Assembly: GCF_037977385.1 (NCBI RefSeq)
Contig: NZ_CP150277.1
Span: 1,341,001 to 1,405,000 of the forward strand
Source: Terribacillus sp. FSL K6-0262
Lineage (GTDB): Bacteria > Bacillota > Bacilli > Bacillales > Amphibacillaceae
Direction of reading: 5' to 3'
Length of the DNA stretch: 64,000 nt
Positions 1 to 8,160 of the stretch are shown in pieces. The notes under the pieces are model-generated. The model saw only the letters and a list, made by a program, of their open reading frames with translations, was not told where the DNA came from and searched no databases. A program made the position numbers and the translations under genes. Numbering within the stretch: the stretch's first letter is position 1; the number at the start of each line of letters is the position of its first letter.

Positions 1-988
1 CTTGGATGGACGGAAAAATATAGAAAGCTCCGCCAGGTCTGTTTGTCATCAAACCCATTTCTTCGAAAGCTGACGTTACAAAGTTTCGACGTTGGCGATA
101 GCTTTTCTTCATATGCTCAACACTGGCCGATCCGCTGCGCAGTGCTTCAACTGCACCGTATTGAGCCATTGTCGGTGCACACATGATGGTGTACTGATGG
201 ATTTTCGTCATCGCTTGAATCAATTCAGCGGGTCCTGCGGCATAACCGAGGCGCCAGCCTGTCATCGCAAACGATTTGGAGAATCCAGAAATGAGGATTG
301 TTCGCTCCTGCATGTGCGGCAAATTGGAAAAGCTGACATAGTCAGCTTCATAGCTAAGCTCTGCATATATCTCGTCGGATAGGACAAGTAAATCATGGGC
401 TTCCACAAGCTCTGCGATCGGCTGCAGTTCCTCCCGATTCAGCATCGTGCCTGTAGGGTTATTCGGATTACAAAGGATGATTGCCTTTGTTTTTGGCGTA
501 AGGGCATCCTCCAGCTCTTCCGGCTGCAGTTTGAAGCCATTTTCTGCCTTTGTGCCAACGGAAATGGGTACTCCGCCTGCCAATGATACAGCCGAGGCAT
601 AAGCTACAAAGCATGGCTCGACGATGATTACCTCATCACCAGGATTGAGGATTGCCCGCAATGCAATATCGATAGCCTGGCTTGCCCCAACCGTTACGAT
701 CACTTGATCCGCAGGCCGGTAAGATACCGAAAATGTCGTTTTGAGATATTCGGAAATCAATTCACGCAATTCCAGCAGCCCGGCATTGGCCGTATATGCT
801 GTATATCCTTGCTCCAGTGAATGATAGCTTGCTTCGATGACATTCCACGGTGTGACGAAATCCGGCTCGCCGACCCCAAGGGAAATCACATTATCCATTG
901 TCGAAGCCAAATCGAAAAAGCGCCTGATCCCGGATGGTTTCAATGCATCTACGTGATCTGCAATGAAGCGGCTTGTATCGGAACTCAT
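1..988 (-). CDS. alaT: Alanine transaminase AlaT-like class I aminotransferase (3' end outside window)
   Basis: A PLP-dependent class I/II aminotransferase. The translated N-terminus (IKPSGIRRFF-like region, then SLGVGEPDF and YTANAGL) is close to what I remember of B. subtilis AlaT (YugH), which interconverts alanine/2-oxoglutarate and pyruvate/glutamate. The NPNNPTG loop and the ISGFSKSFAMTGWR segment holding the PLP-binding lysine are visible. The protein runs off the left edge, so about 330 residues are seen and the C-terminus is missing. The start ATG at 988 overlaps the stop of the upstream Lrp gene by 4 bp (ATGA), so the two are translationally coupled. Substrate is inferred from orthology and gene pairing. 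Confidence 0.88.
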   Translation of the reverse strand, partial: MSSDTSRFIADHVDALKPSGIRRFFDLASTMDNVISLGVGEPDFVTPWNVIEASYHSLEQGYTAYTANAGLLELRELISEYLKTTFSVSYRPADQVIVTVGASQAIDIALRAILNPGDEVIIVEPCFVAYASAVSLAGGVPISVGTKAENGFKLQPEELEDALTPKTKAIILCNPNNPTGTMLNREELQPIAELVEAHDLLVLSDEIYAELSYEADYVSFSNLPHMQERTILISGFSKSFAMTGWRLGYAAGPAELIQAMTKIHQYTIMCAPTMAQYGAVEALRSGSASVEHMKKSYRQRRNFVTSAFEEMGLMTNRPGGAFYIFPSIQ

Positions 989-1482
989 GGACTCACCGGC
1001 ATTCTGTGATCGTTATCGTCATCCTCACCAAAGATAATGCCATCATGTTTATATTTTTTCAGGATGAAGTGTGTCGTCGTCGAAATGACTGTGTCCAAAG
1101 TGGATAGCTTTTCGGAAACGAATCGCGCAACTTGTGACATTGTCTTTCCTTCGACGGATACAGATAAATCATAGGCACCTGACATCAGATAGACAGCTTT
1201 CACTTCAGGGAAACGATAAATCCGTTCCGCCACATCATCGAATCCCTTGCCGCGTACTGGTGTCACTTTCACGTCTATCATAGCAGTCACGCCTTCATAT
1301 CCGCGTACCTCTGCCCAGTCGATCAATGTTGAATAGCCATGGACGATTTGCATCTCCTCAAATTTGCCGATGGCCGCTTCCACTTCCTCTGAGGAGAGCT
1401 CCACCATCCGTGCTATCGTATGTACATCCATCCTGCCGTTCTTTTCCAGCAGCTCCAGTATTTCTATCTCTTTCTTATCCAA
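985..1482 (-). CDS. alaR: Lrp/AsnC family transcriptional regulator AlaR
   Basis: 165-residue Lrp/AsnC-family regulator: an N-terminal winged HTH (about residues 5-60, beginning EIEILELLEKNGRMDVHTIA) and a C-terminal RAM ligand-sensing domain (about 70-145). It sits directly upstream of, and overlaps by 4 bp, the alanine transaminase gene, as yugG (alaR) does with yugH (alaT) in B. subtilis, where AlaR activates alaT. The C-terminal tail is acidic (EDDDNDH). Ligand is presumably alanine; that is inference from the family and the partner gene. Confidence 0.88.
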   Translation of the reverse strand: MDKKEIEILELLEKNGRMDVHTIARMVELSSEEVEAAIGKFEEMQIVHGYSTLIDWAEVRGYEGVTAMIDVKVTPVRGKGFDDVAERIYRFPEVKAVYLMSGAYDLSVSVEGKTMSQVARFVSEKLSTLDTVISTTTHFILKKYKHDGIIFGEDDDNDHRMPVSP

Positions 1483-1575
1483 GTCCCGTCACTCCTCTAA
1501 TCCCTTAATATTGTACGTTCTATTTTATCTGAAATAAAAAGATTGAGAAACCGAAAACGGATACACCTTCGATTT

Positions 1576-2940
1576 TTAACCAATGATGACCCGCTCTTCC
1601 GGGTTCCTTACTGCTGTCTTCTTGATCCGGAACGCCAAAGCAAACGCAATCGTAATCGGGCCAACCCGCCCCATGAACATAAGGATCGAGAGCAGTATTT
1701 TGCCTGCTTCCGAAAGTTCCGGTGTCAGTCCCAATGTCATCCCGACCGTACCGAATGCAGAGAGCACTTCGAATGCAATATAGTTGAGCGCGGCCCCCTT
1801 TTCCGTAACGGCCAGCAGAAACACGAATACAGAGACGAGAAGGACAGAATACGTCGTAATGGAAAAAGCACGGAATACCAAATCCCCAGGTATCCGCCGA
1901 TTCCTGATATTCACTTCCTGTTTCCCTTTTATCAGTGCCCATACCGCAAACAGCAAAATGGCAAAGGTAGTCACCTTAATACCCCCTGCCGTCCCTCCGG
2001 TCCCTCCGCCGATGAACATAAGCGCCATCGTCACCAGCTGGGAACCCAAAGTCAGGTCAGCTGTATTCAGCGAGTTGAATCCTGCCGTCCGGGGGACCAC
2101 ACCGTGAAAGTAGGAAGCCAATAACTTATCCTTCCATGGCAGATTCCCGATGGTGTCCGGATTCCCGTACTCCAAAAGAAAGATCAATATCGTCCCTCCA
2201 ACAATCAGCAGGGCAGACATCCACAGGACGACCTTCGTATGGAGCATCAGGCGTTTTCTTGTTTTCCTGCTTTGGAAGATATCCGCAACCACAATGAAGC
2301 CGAGACCTCCCAAGATCAACAGACTCGTCAGTGTAAGATTGACCGTCATATCTCCCACGTAAGCAGTCATACTGCTGAAATCCCCCATGATATCGAATCC
2401 CGCATTATTGAATGCAGAAATCGAATGGAACAGCCCATAGTAAAATGACTTCGGATAACCAAACTCGTCTCCCCAATGCATTCCAAGGATGATGGTTCCG
2501 AGCAGTTCACAAATAACCGTGAAGAGGATGACAAATCGCACCATCCGGATAATTCCCTCATAGGAATCCTGGCTCAATGATTCCTTCACCAAATGCCGCT
2601 CCTCATAGCTGATGGTGCGGCGAAGCAGCATGGCGATGAATACAGTCAGCGTCATGAACCCCAAGCCGCCTATTTGGATGAGGCACAGCAGCACGATTTG
2701 GCCGAACAATGTAAAGGTTGTCTGAGTATCAACAACCACAAGCCCGGTTACACATACTGCAGATGTGGCCTCGAACAGCGCATCCACAAAGGATAGATGG
2801 TGCCGATCCGCAGTTGCAAAGGGCAGCATCAGAAGAAATGTCCCCAATGCAATCAAAACGAAAAATCCAAGCGCAAAAAATTGCGGAGGATTGATTTTAA
2901 CGCGCTGGAATAGCTTCCTGCTTCTAGTCACCATATACAT
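1576..2940 (-). CDS. ktrB: KtrB/KtrD-type potassium uptake channel subunit
   Basis: 454-residue integral membrane protein of the TrkH/KtrB superfamily. It has four repeated membrane-pore-membrane units with filter-like motifs (SAVCVTGL near residue 60, SAFNNAGFD near 175, TAGFNS near 285, SAFGTVG near 390) and an opening very like B. subtilis KtrB (INPPQFFALGFF). The glycine-rich gate loop GGGTGGTAGGIK is present. It would mediate K+ (Na+-coupled) uptake together with a cytosolic RCK subunit, KtrA or KtrC. No such subunit lies next to it, an arrangement more like the solitary ktrD, so the B or D name is uncertain. ATG at 2940 follows an AAAGGA ribosome binding site; ATG at 2934 is an alternative. 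Confidence 0.85.
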   Translation of the reverse strand: MYMVTRSRKLFQRVKINPPQFFALGFFVLIALGTFLLMLPFATADRHHLSFVDALFEATSAVCVTGLVVVDTQTTFTLFGQIVLLCLIQIGGLGFMTLTVFIAMLLRRTISYEERHLVKESLSQDSYEGIIRMVRFVILFTVICELLGTIILGMHWGDEFGYPKSFYYGLFHSISAFNNAGFDIMGDFSSMTAYVGDMTVNLTLTSLLILGGLGFIVVADIFQSRKTRKRLMLHTKVVLWMSALLIVGGTILIFLLEYGNPDTIGNLPWKDKLLASYFHGVVPRTAGFNSLNTADLTLGSQLVTMALMFIGGGTGGTAGGIKVTTFAILLFAVWALIKGKQEVNIRNRRIPGDLVFRAFSITTYSVLLVSVFVFLLAVTEKGAALNYIAFEVLSAFGTVGMTLGLTPELSEAGKILLSILMFMGRVGPITIAFALAFRIKKTAVRNPEERVIIG

Positions 2941-3066
2941 ACAAGTCCTTTTATTAGATTTTCTTTTGCTTCTTCCTTATACTACATTATCTTTCGAATA
3001 TGATACTGAAAAAAGCGCGAATATGCTATGGTATATTGTAGCTAAATGAAGAAAAGGATGTTCGAT

Positions 3067-4176
3067 ATGCATATTGCAATCATTGGAGCTGGAATAGCTG
3101 GATCCGTTACTGCTTATAAACTTGCCAAAGCTGGTATGCAGGTAACTGTGATCGATCGTTTTGATAATGGACAAGCAACAGATGCAGCAGCCGGGATCGT
3201 CTGTCCATGGCTGTCTCAGCGCCGGAATAAGGATTGGTATCAGCTCGCTAAAGGCGGTGCCGGTTATTACCCGGAGATCATCGAGGAACTTCGCCTCGAC
3301 GGAGAAGCAGAAACAGGCTATGCCAAAGTAGGGGCCTTAAGCCTTCATCCAGATCCGAAGAAGCTTGATGCCATGCTGGAGCGGGCAGAGAAACGAAAAG
3401 CGGATGCACCGGAAATTGGTACCGTCACCCGACTTGATGAGGACGATGCACGCCGGCTGTTCCCTTTGCTTGCACCTGGATATGGCGCAGTCCATGTCAG
3501 CGGAGCAGCTCGTGTCGACGGCCGGGCTTTGCGCAATAGCTTGCATCGGGCAGCCAAGAAATACAACGCACGTTTCATCACAGCCGATGCACGCCTTTCC
3601 ATGAAAGCAGGACAAATCTCCGTCATTGCCGGCGATGAGGAATGGACTCCTGATCAAGTGGCTGTCACGGCAGGCGCTTGGGCTGATCAGCTGTTGGAGC
3701 CATTAGGCTATTCCCTGCAAGTCAGCTTCCAAAAAGCGCAAATCTGTCATTTGCAGCTGCAAGCTGCCAAGACAGAGGAGTGGCCGGTGATCATGCCTCC
3801 AAATGACCAATACCTGCTCGCTTTCCCTGATGGAAGGATAGTAGCCGGTGCCACACATGAAAATGATGCAGAAATGGATACAAGCATCACTGCCGGCGGG
3901 GTGCACGAAGTACTGACGAAAGCCTTACAGCTTGCTCCTGGACTGGCTGAAGCGAGCATGGCTGAGACAAGGGTCGGCTTCCGGCCATTTACACCTGGCT
4001 TCCTCCCGGTATTCGGCCGCATGCCCAAGCATCCGAATCTCTATATGATGAATGGATTAGGTGCTTCGGGCCTTACGATGGGGCCATTTGTTGCTGATCA
4101 GCTCACAAAGCTGATGCTGGGACAAGAAACCGACATCGATATTTCCGCCTATGATCCAGAAGGCGCTTTAGCCTGA
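3067..4176 (+). CDS. FAD-dependent oxidoreductase (DAO/DadA family)
   Basis: 369-residue flavoprotein. The N-terminus MHIAIIGAGIAGSVTAYKLA is a Rossmann FAD-binding motif (GxGxxG at residues 7-12), followed by VTVID, whose acid binds the FAD ribose. The C-terminal NGLGASGLTMGP segment is the second FAD contact of the D-amino-acid oxidase/glycine oxidase fold. Substrate is unknown; the family acts on amines and amino acids. I chose ATG 3067 because AAAAGGA ends about 10 bases before it; the in-frame ATG at 3046 has no ribosome binding site. Transcribed divergently from the potassium transporter and followed by a terminator shared with the convergent GNAT gene. Confidence 0.82.
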   Translation: MHIAIIGAGIAGSVTAYKLAKAGMQVTVIDRFDNGQATDAAAGIVCPWLSQRRNKDWYQLAKGGAGYYPEIIEELRLDGEAETGYAKVGALSLHPDPKKLDAMLERAEKRKADAPEIGTVTRLDEDDARRLFPLLAPGYGAVHVSGAARVDGRALRNSLHRAAKKYNARFITADARLSMKAGQISVIAGDEEWTPDQVAVTAGAWADQLLEPLGYSLQVSFQKAQICHLQLQAAKTEEWPVIMPPNDQYLLAFPDGRIVAGATHENDAEMDTSITAGGVHEVLTKALQLAPGLAEASMAETRVGFRPFTPGFLPVFGRMPKHPNLYMMNGLGASGLTMGPFVADQLTKLMLGQETDIDISAYDPEGALA

Positions 4177-4180
4177 GACG

Positions 4181-4206
4181 GAGCCCATGTTCAACTTGGG
4201 CTCTTT
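4181..4206. terminator. Terminator between the FAD oxidoreductase and GNAT gene
   Basis: A stem of GAGCCCA paired with TGGGCTC around a 9-base loop, then CTTTGTC. It overlaps the stop of the convergent acetyltransferase gene. The T-run is weak, so moderate confidence. Confidence 0.55.
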
Positions 4207-4661
4207 GTCATAACCATGAATACCAATCCATCCGTTTCCCTCGCAAAACGTCCTGTTTCCCTGAATCCGGACTTTTCATAAAGACGTATAGCCCGTTCAT
4301 TGAACAAAGCTACCGTAAGCCGGAAACGGTTCTTTTGCGTATTAGCTTCGATCCAACGCTGAATTTCAGCGAAAAACTTTCCTCCTCTTCCCTGCCCGGT
4401 CATTTCAGGCGCCATTCCGATCCCAATATCAAGATAGGAAGGATCGCTGTAATCACCGCCAGGCACACGGGCATCCTCCCCGAAACAGAAATAACCCAGC
4501 AAAGAACCATTTTCATATACCCCGTAATAGTCACCTACCATGAGCATCATGACCGCACCTTCCGTATAGGTGAGGTTATAAAGATCGTAAGGAGGGGCAT
4601 AACGCCAATGTAATATTGTATACGCATCATCAGCGGTTAAAGATTTTATCTCATATCCCAT
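4191..4661 (-). CDS. GNAT family N-acetyltransferase
   Basis: 156-residue GNAT-fold protein. The acetyl-CoA binding region is readable as IGMAPEMTGQGRGGKFFAEI (Q/R-x-x-G-x-G/A equivalent GQGRGG, near residue 97), followed by FRLTVALFNERAIRLYEKSGF, the usual beta-5/alpha-4 motif. Substrate cannot be predicted. The reading frame opens at 4682, but GAAGGAG lies 7 bases before ATG 4661, so translation starts there (MGYEIKSL). Confidence 0.8.
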   Translation of the reverse strand: MGYEIKSLTADDAYTILHWRYAPPYDLYNLTYTEGAVMMLMVGDYYGVYENGSLLGYFCFGEDARVPGGDYSDPSYLDIGIGMAPEMTGQGRGGKFFAEIQRWIEANTQKNRFRLTVALFNERAIRLYEKSGFRETGRFARETDGLVFMVMTKSPS

Positions 4662-4757
4662 CACTAGGACTCCTTCTATCACTTATTGCTTGTATTATAG
4701 CATTTCTCATTCAGCAAGAAATGGTATACTTGAATATAAGAAAGGACGGTAACGTTT

Positions 4758-5624
4758 ATGGAATTACGGCAGCTGCGATATCTGGTCGAAATCGTGAAAC
4801 AAAAAAGATTGACAAAAGCAGCCGAGAGCCTCCATGTATCCCAGCCGGCTCTCAGCAAGGCGATCAAGAGCCTGGAAGAGGAACTCGGCATCACTTTATT
4901 CAATCGCACGAACAAATCAAGTACCTTGACGGATGCAGGGAAGGTCGTCCATACCTACGCCCAGCAAGTGCTTGCTCAATTGGACGAAATGCAGACAACA
5001 CTTCAAGATCTCACCGACTTGAGGCAAGGGGCGGTCACCATCGGGATCCCACCGATCATCGGCAGTCTCTTTTTCCCGAAAGTGATGGCGCGCTTCCATC
5101 AGACCTATCCGAATGTCACGATCAACATCACCGAATACGGCGCAGCTCGTGTCGTCAAGGCGGTGGATGAAGGGGAATTCGAGCTTGGGGTGGCAGTCCT
5201 TCCTCTTGATGAAACAGAGTTCAACTATTATCCGATCGTCGAGGAGGAGATGAAGCTGATGGTCCACCGCGATCATCCGCTGGCCAAACGGGAATTGGTC
5301 GAGCTCAAGGAATTGAAGAATGAAGATTTCATTTTCTATAATGAGGAATTCGCTTTGCACGATATCATGCGGAAACGCTGCATAGAAGAAGGGTTCGAAC
5401 CGCATATCCTCTTCAAAAGTGCACAATGGGATTTCATCAGCGAAATGGTAGCTGCCGACCTTGGTGTCAGCCTGCTTCCGGAGTCCATCTGTAATCGGAC
5501 CTATAATGCCGACATCCGGATCATCGATATAACACCCTCCATCCCATGGAACTTGGCAATCATCACAAAGAAAGATAGATATATTTCCTATGCCGGCAGA
5601 CGATTCATAGAATTTTTCCTCTGA
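4758..5624 (+). CDS. LysR-type regulator, CidR-like
   Basis: 288-residue LysR-family regulator: N-terminal winged HTH (about 1-60, MELRQLRYLVEIVKQKRLTKAA) and a periplasmic-binding-like effector domain (about 90-285). It lies immediately upstream of and co-directional with cidA-cidB, as B. subtilis ywbI does with ywbH-ywbG and as cidR does in staphylococci, where the regulator responds to acetate/pyruvate overflow. Two palindromes in the 122-bp gap to cidA are likely operators. The effector is inferred from the family context. Confidence 0.85.
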   Translation: MELRQLRYLVEIVKQKRLTKAAESLHVSQPALSKAIKSLEEELGITLFNRTNKSSTLTDAGKVVHTYAQQVLAQLDEMQTTLQDLTDLRQGAVTIGIPPIIGSLFFPKVMARFHQTYPNVTINITEYGAARVVKAVDEGEFELGVAVLPLDETEFNYYPIVEEEMKLMVHRDHPLAKRELVELKELKNEDFIFYNEEFALHDIMRKRCIEEGFEPHILFKSAQWDFISEMVAADLGVSLLPESICNRTYNADIRIIDITPSIPWNLAIITKKDRYISYAGRRFIEFFL

Positions 5625-5628
5625 CTCA

Positions 5629-5647
5629 ATATAACTATTAGTTATAT
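5629..5647. promoter_or_regulatory. Perfect 19-bp palindrome, probable LysR operator for cidAB
   Basis: ATATAACTATTAGTTATAT is a perfect inverted repeat with a single central base and 9-bp arms. It has the T-N11-A architecture of LysR-type binding sites. It stands just after the regulator gene and about 100 bp before cidA, the usual place for a recognition site activating the downstream operon. A second palindrome with the same AGTTAT core follows at 5715. Confidence 0.55.
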
Positions 5648-5714
5648 ACAATATGAAATATATGTATTTTACGAATACGTGAGAGCGCAGTATGATGGAG
5701 TTATCAATAATATT

Positions 5715-5728
5715 AGTTATGGATAACT
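5715..5728. promoter_or_regulatory. Second AGTTAT palindrome before cidA
   Basis: AGTTATGGATAACT: arms AGTTAT and ATAACT around GG. It shares the core hexamer with the 5629 palindrome and lies just upstream of the cidA ribosome binding site (AGGAGGAAG). It could be the promoter-proximal activation half-site or a repression site. Inferred. Confidence 0.4.
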
Positions 5729-5746
5729 TCGTTAGGAGGAAGAAAT

Positions 5747-6127
5747 ATGGTACTAAAAACAATTACCATGCTTTCTCAGCTAGCGCTCATTCACGTTTTT
5801 TATTTTGCCGGAGTCGGCTTAGCACATATACTATCACTTCCGGTACCAGGCTCGATCGTAGGTCTGGTCTTGTTATTACTAAGCTTATTTACAGGCATCA
5901 TCAAACTGGAGTGGATCGAGAAAGCAGGAGGCTGGCTGTTGGCAGAACTTCTGCTTTTCTTTGTCCCCTCCGCCGTCGGTATCCTGAATTATAAAGAGAT
6001 ACTGAACTGGCAAGGCTTGGAGACCGTCCTGCTCATCCTGATCAGTACCTTCATCGTGATGGCCGCTACTGGATTCACTGCTGAGAAGCTGTATAGAAGA
6101 AAAAGAAAAGGAGGACACACATCATGA
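5747..6127 (+). CDS. cidA: CidA/LrgA family holin-like protein
   Basis: 126-residue membrane protein with about four hydrophobic segments. The family signature around LPVPGSIVGLVLLLLSLF (residues 30-47) is characteristic of CidA/LrgA/YohJ. Members were described as holin-like modulators of murein hydrolase activity, and more recently linked to pyruvate/acetate metabolism. ATG 5747 follows AGGAGGAAG. Its 3' end overlaps cidB by 4 bp (ATGA). Confidence 0.9.
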   Translation: MVLKTITMLSQLALIHVFYFAGVGLAHILSLPVPGSIVGLVLLLLSLFTGIIKLEWIEKAGGWLLAELLLFFVPSAVGILNYKEILNWQGLETVLLILISTFIVMAATGFTAEKLYRRKRKGGHTS

Positions 6128-6828
6128 CTGCTGCGCTTATCATTTTAATCGGCACCATTGTGACCTATGTCATTTATCGCGCTTCCAAAGTCGTGTATAA
6201 AAAATGGCCCCTGCCGTTCTTCCATCCGCTGCTGCTGTGTCCGCTCATTCTGATTGCAATCATTCAATCATCCCATTTGGATCCCAGTGAATACGCCTTG
6301 TCTTCCAGCTTGTTGACCCATATGCTCGGACCAGCGACTGTTGCCTTTGCGATTCCCATCTATAAGCATGCTCACTTGCTGCGAAAGAATATCATGATCA
6401 TTCTTACAAGTATTGCAGCGGGTACATTGGTTGCAATCGGTTCTTCGCTGCTGTTAAGTCTGGTCATGCGATTCAATGGCGATTTACTGATAAGCATCCT
6501 GCCACGGTCGATAACAACACCAATTGCGATCGAAGTTTCGAAGACAATCGGCGGCTTACCGACATTGACGACCGTTTTCGTCATCGTCACTGGTGTCACC
6601 GGCGGTATCATCGGACCTTATGTCATCCGTCTGATGGCACTTAAATCACCAGTGGCCCGCGGCTTGGCGCTTGGCATGGGCGCTCATGGCGTAGGCACCA
6701 ACAAAGCAATGGAATATGGCGAGCAAGAAGGGACATTCTCCACGATAGGCATGATCATGGCTGCTGGTATGACATTGATTTGGGGCGGCTTGCTCATCCC
6801 TTCCTTGCTGCAGATCACCATCCTATGA
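6124..6828 (+). CDS. cidB: CidB/LrgB family protein
   Basis: 234-residue multi-span membrane protein of the LrgB/CidB family. It shows SITTPIAIEVSKTIGG (about residues 122-137) and the C-terminal GMGAHGVGTNKAMEYGEQEG segment typical of the family. It acts with CidA at the membrane. Translationally coupled to cidA through a 4-bp overlap and closed by a strong terminator. Confidence 0.9.
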   Translation: MTAALIILIGTIVTYVIYRASKVVYKKWPLPFFHPLLLCPLILIAIIQSSHLDPSEYALSSSLLTHMLGPATVAFAIPIYKHAHLLRKNIMIILTSIAAGTLVAIGSSLLLSLVMRFNGDLLISILPRSITTPIAIEVSKTIGGLPTLTTVFVIVTGVTGGIIGPYVIRLMALKSPVARGLALGMGAHGVGTNKAMEYGEQEGTFSTIGMIMAAGMTLIWGGLLIPSLLQITIL

Positions 6829-6865
6829 AAAAAGCATTTGCCGTTGTCGGCAAATGCTTTTTCTT
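6828..6865. terminator. Bidirectional terminator cidB / bdbC
   Basis: AAAAAGCATTTGCCG pairs with CGGCAAATGCTTTTT around TTGT. A-run on one side and T-run on the other serve both converging operons. Confidence 0.85.
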
Positions 6866-7268
6866 ATGCATGTTTTTTACGAAGGATGAACATGCTTACT
6901 GTGATGATCACGAAAGCAGTGAATGCCAGCAGCGGAATCGTAATGAATCCGAGCCAGTTGATATAATAACCTGAACATGGCACTCCGCTGGAGCATAGAC
7001 TCGCCCCCTGCAGCGCAGGTACTTTCTGATGCAAATAATGATAGCCCGATATGAGTATGCCGAGAATACTGAGCGGCAGCACATATTTATAGATCCGCAC
7101 ATCGTTCTTATAAAACGCGATGCCAAGGATGATGGCAAGCGGATACATGAGGATCCGCTGATACCAGCAGAGCGTACATGGAACGAACTTCATTATTTCA
7201 CTGAAATAGAGGCTTCCCAGCATGGCAGCGACTGCTGTTATCCAGGCAAATAACAAACCCTTATTCAT
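6864..7268 (-). CDS. bdbC: Thiol-disulfide oxidoreductase BdbC (DsbB family)
   Basis: 134-residue membrane protein with four predicted spans. It carries the two redox cysteine pairs of DsbB/BdbC: C31/C34 in VPCTLCWYQR and C92/C98 in the second extracytoplasmic loop. It passes electrons from its partner BdbD to quinone, so BdbD can form disulfides in exported proteins. It starts within the stop of bdbD (TGATG, 1-bp overlap), as expected for a two-gene operon. Confidence 0.92.
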   Translation of the reverse strand: MNKGLLFAWITAVAAMLGSLYFSEIMKFVPCTLCWYQRILMYPLAIILGIAFYKNDVRIYKYVLPLSILGILISGYHYLHQKVPALQGASLCSSGVPCSGYYINWLGFITIPLLAFTAFVIITVSMFILRKKHA

Positions 7269-7951
7269 CAGTTCGCCCCCTGTGTTTCCTCATCCACCAT
7301 CTCGATCAAATCGTTCATATCCTCGCCTTCGAACAGTTTCCCATTCACAAAGATGGTAGGTGTACCTGTGACACCAAGCTCATCGGCAAGCTCCGTATCC
7401 GTTGAAACGGCATCATCGGTGCCATTATCCTGATACACTTGCAGCACCTCTTCGGCTTCTTCGTCACTGACCACTTCACGCAGCTTGTCCATCAGGAAGT
7501 CATCGGTGAAACTCGTGTTCAAGTCTTCTGCAAAGAGAACATCATGGAATTTCCAGAATCCATCATCCCCAAGGACTTGGTAAACGGCCTCACTGAAACG
7601 TGCACCCTTCTCTGAGTCCGCATTGATGATCGGCATATTCATGAAATAAAAACTAGCTTTACCAGTTTCAATCAGTTCTTGATCGATCACCGGGAAGTTA
7701 TTATCGTGGAACTCTTGGCAGTGGATGCATTTGTAATCGCCAAATTCAATTATTTTAACCGGGGCATTTTCATCACCGAGGAATGGCTGATTGCTGTAGT
7801 CGATGTCCTGTACCTCATCGCTGCCGGAATAGGAATTGATAAGGACCAGCGCCACAACCAGAATGACAATAGCCAGGACAACCCAGACGATGACCTTCGA
7901 GGCTTTGGAAGCAGCCTGTGATGTGTTGCCTGCGGATTTCTTCTTTGCCAT
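7268..7951 (-). CDS. bdbD: Membrane-anchored thiol-disulfide oxidoreductase BdbD (DsbA family)
   Basis: 227-residue thioredoxin-fold protein with an N-terminal membrane anchor (about residues 20-38) and the active site CIHC at 75-78 in the DsbA-like context FGDYKCIHCQEF. The cis-proline region is TGTPTIFVNG near residue 195. It introduces disulfides into exported proteins and is re-oxidised by BdbC, encoded immediately downstream. In B. subtilis this pair is needed for competence-pilus proteins. Confidence 0.92.
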   Translation of the reverse strand: MAKKKSAGNTSQAASKASKVIVWVVLAIVILVVALVLINSYSGSDEVQDIDYSNQPFLGDENAPVKIIEFGDYKCIHCQEFHDNNFPVIDQELIETGKASFYFMNMPIINADSEKGARFSEAVYQVLGDDGFWKFHDVLFAEDLNTSFTDDFLMDKLREVVSDEEAEEVLQVYQDNGTDDAVSTDTELADELGVTGTPTIFVNGKLFEGEDMNDLIEMVDEETQGAN

Positions 7952-8160
7952 TTAACTATCGCTCCTTTTACAGAAATAATAGGTTTTATCTATCACATAA
8001 CATCATAACATTAAAAAGTAAAAATGGATGCCTTGCAACAGATTTGATTACAGGCAAATACTTCACCCGATTGAATTAGTTTGTGAAATGCATTACAATA
8101 TAATAGTTCTGATTATGACCTTTTTTTATGGGTATCATGAAAGAAAAGAAGGGATTACAC

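Noticed and set aside
3345..3657. Minus-strand frames inside the FAD oxidoreductase gene
   Set aside because: Shadows of a clear plus-strand flavoprotein with conserved motifs.
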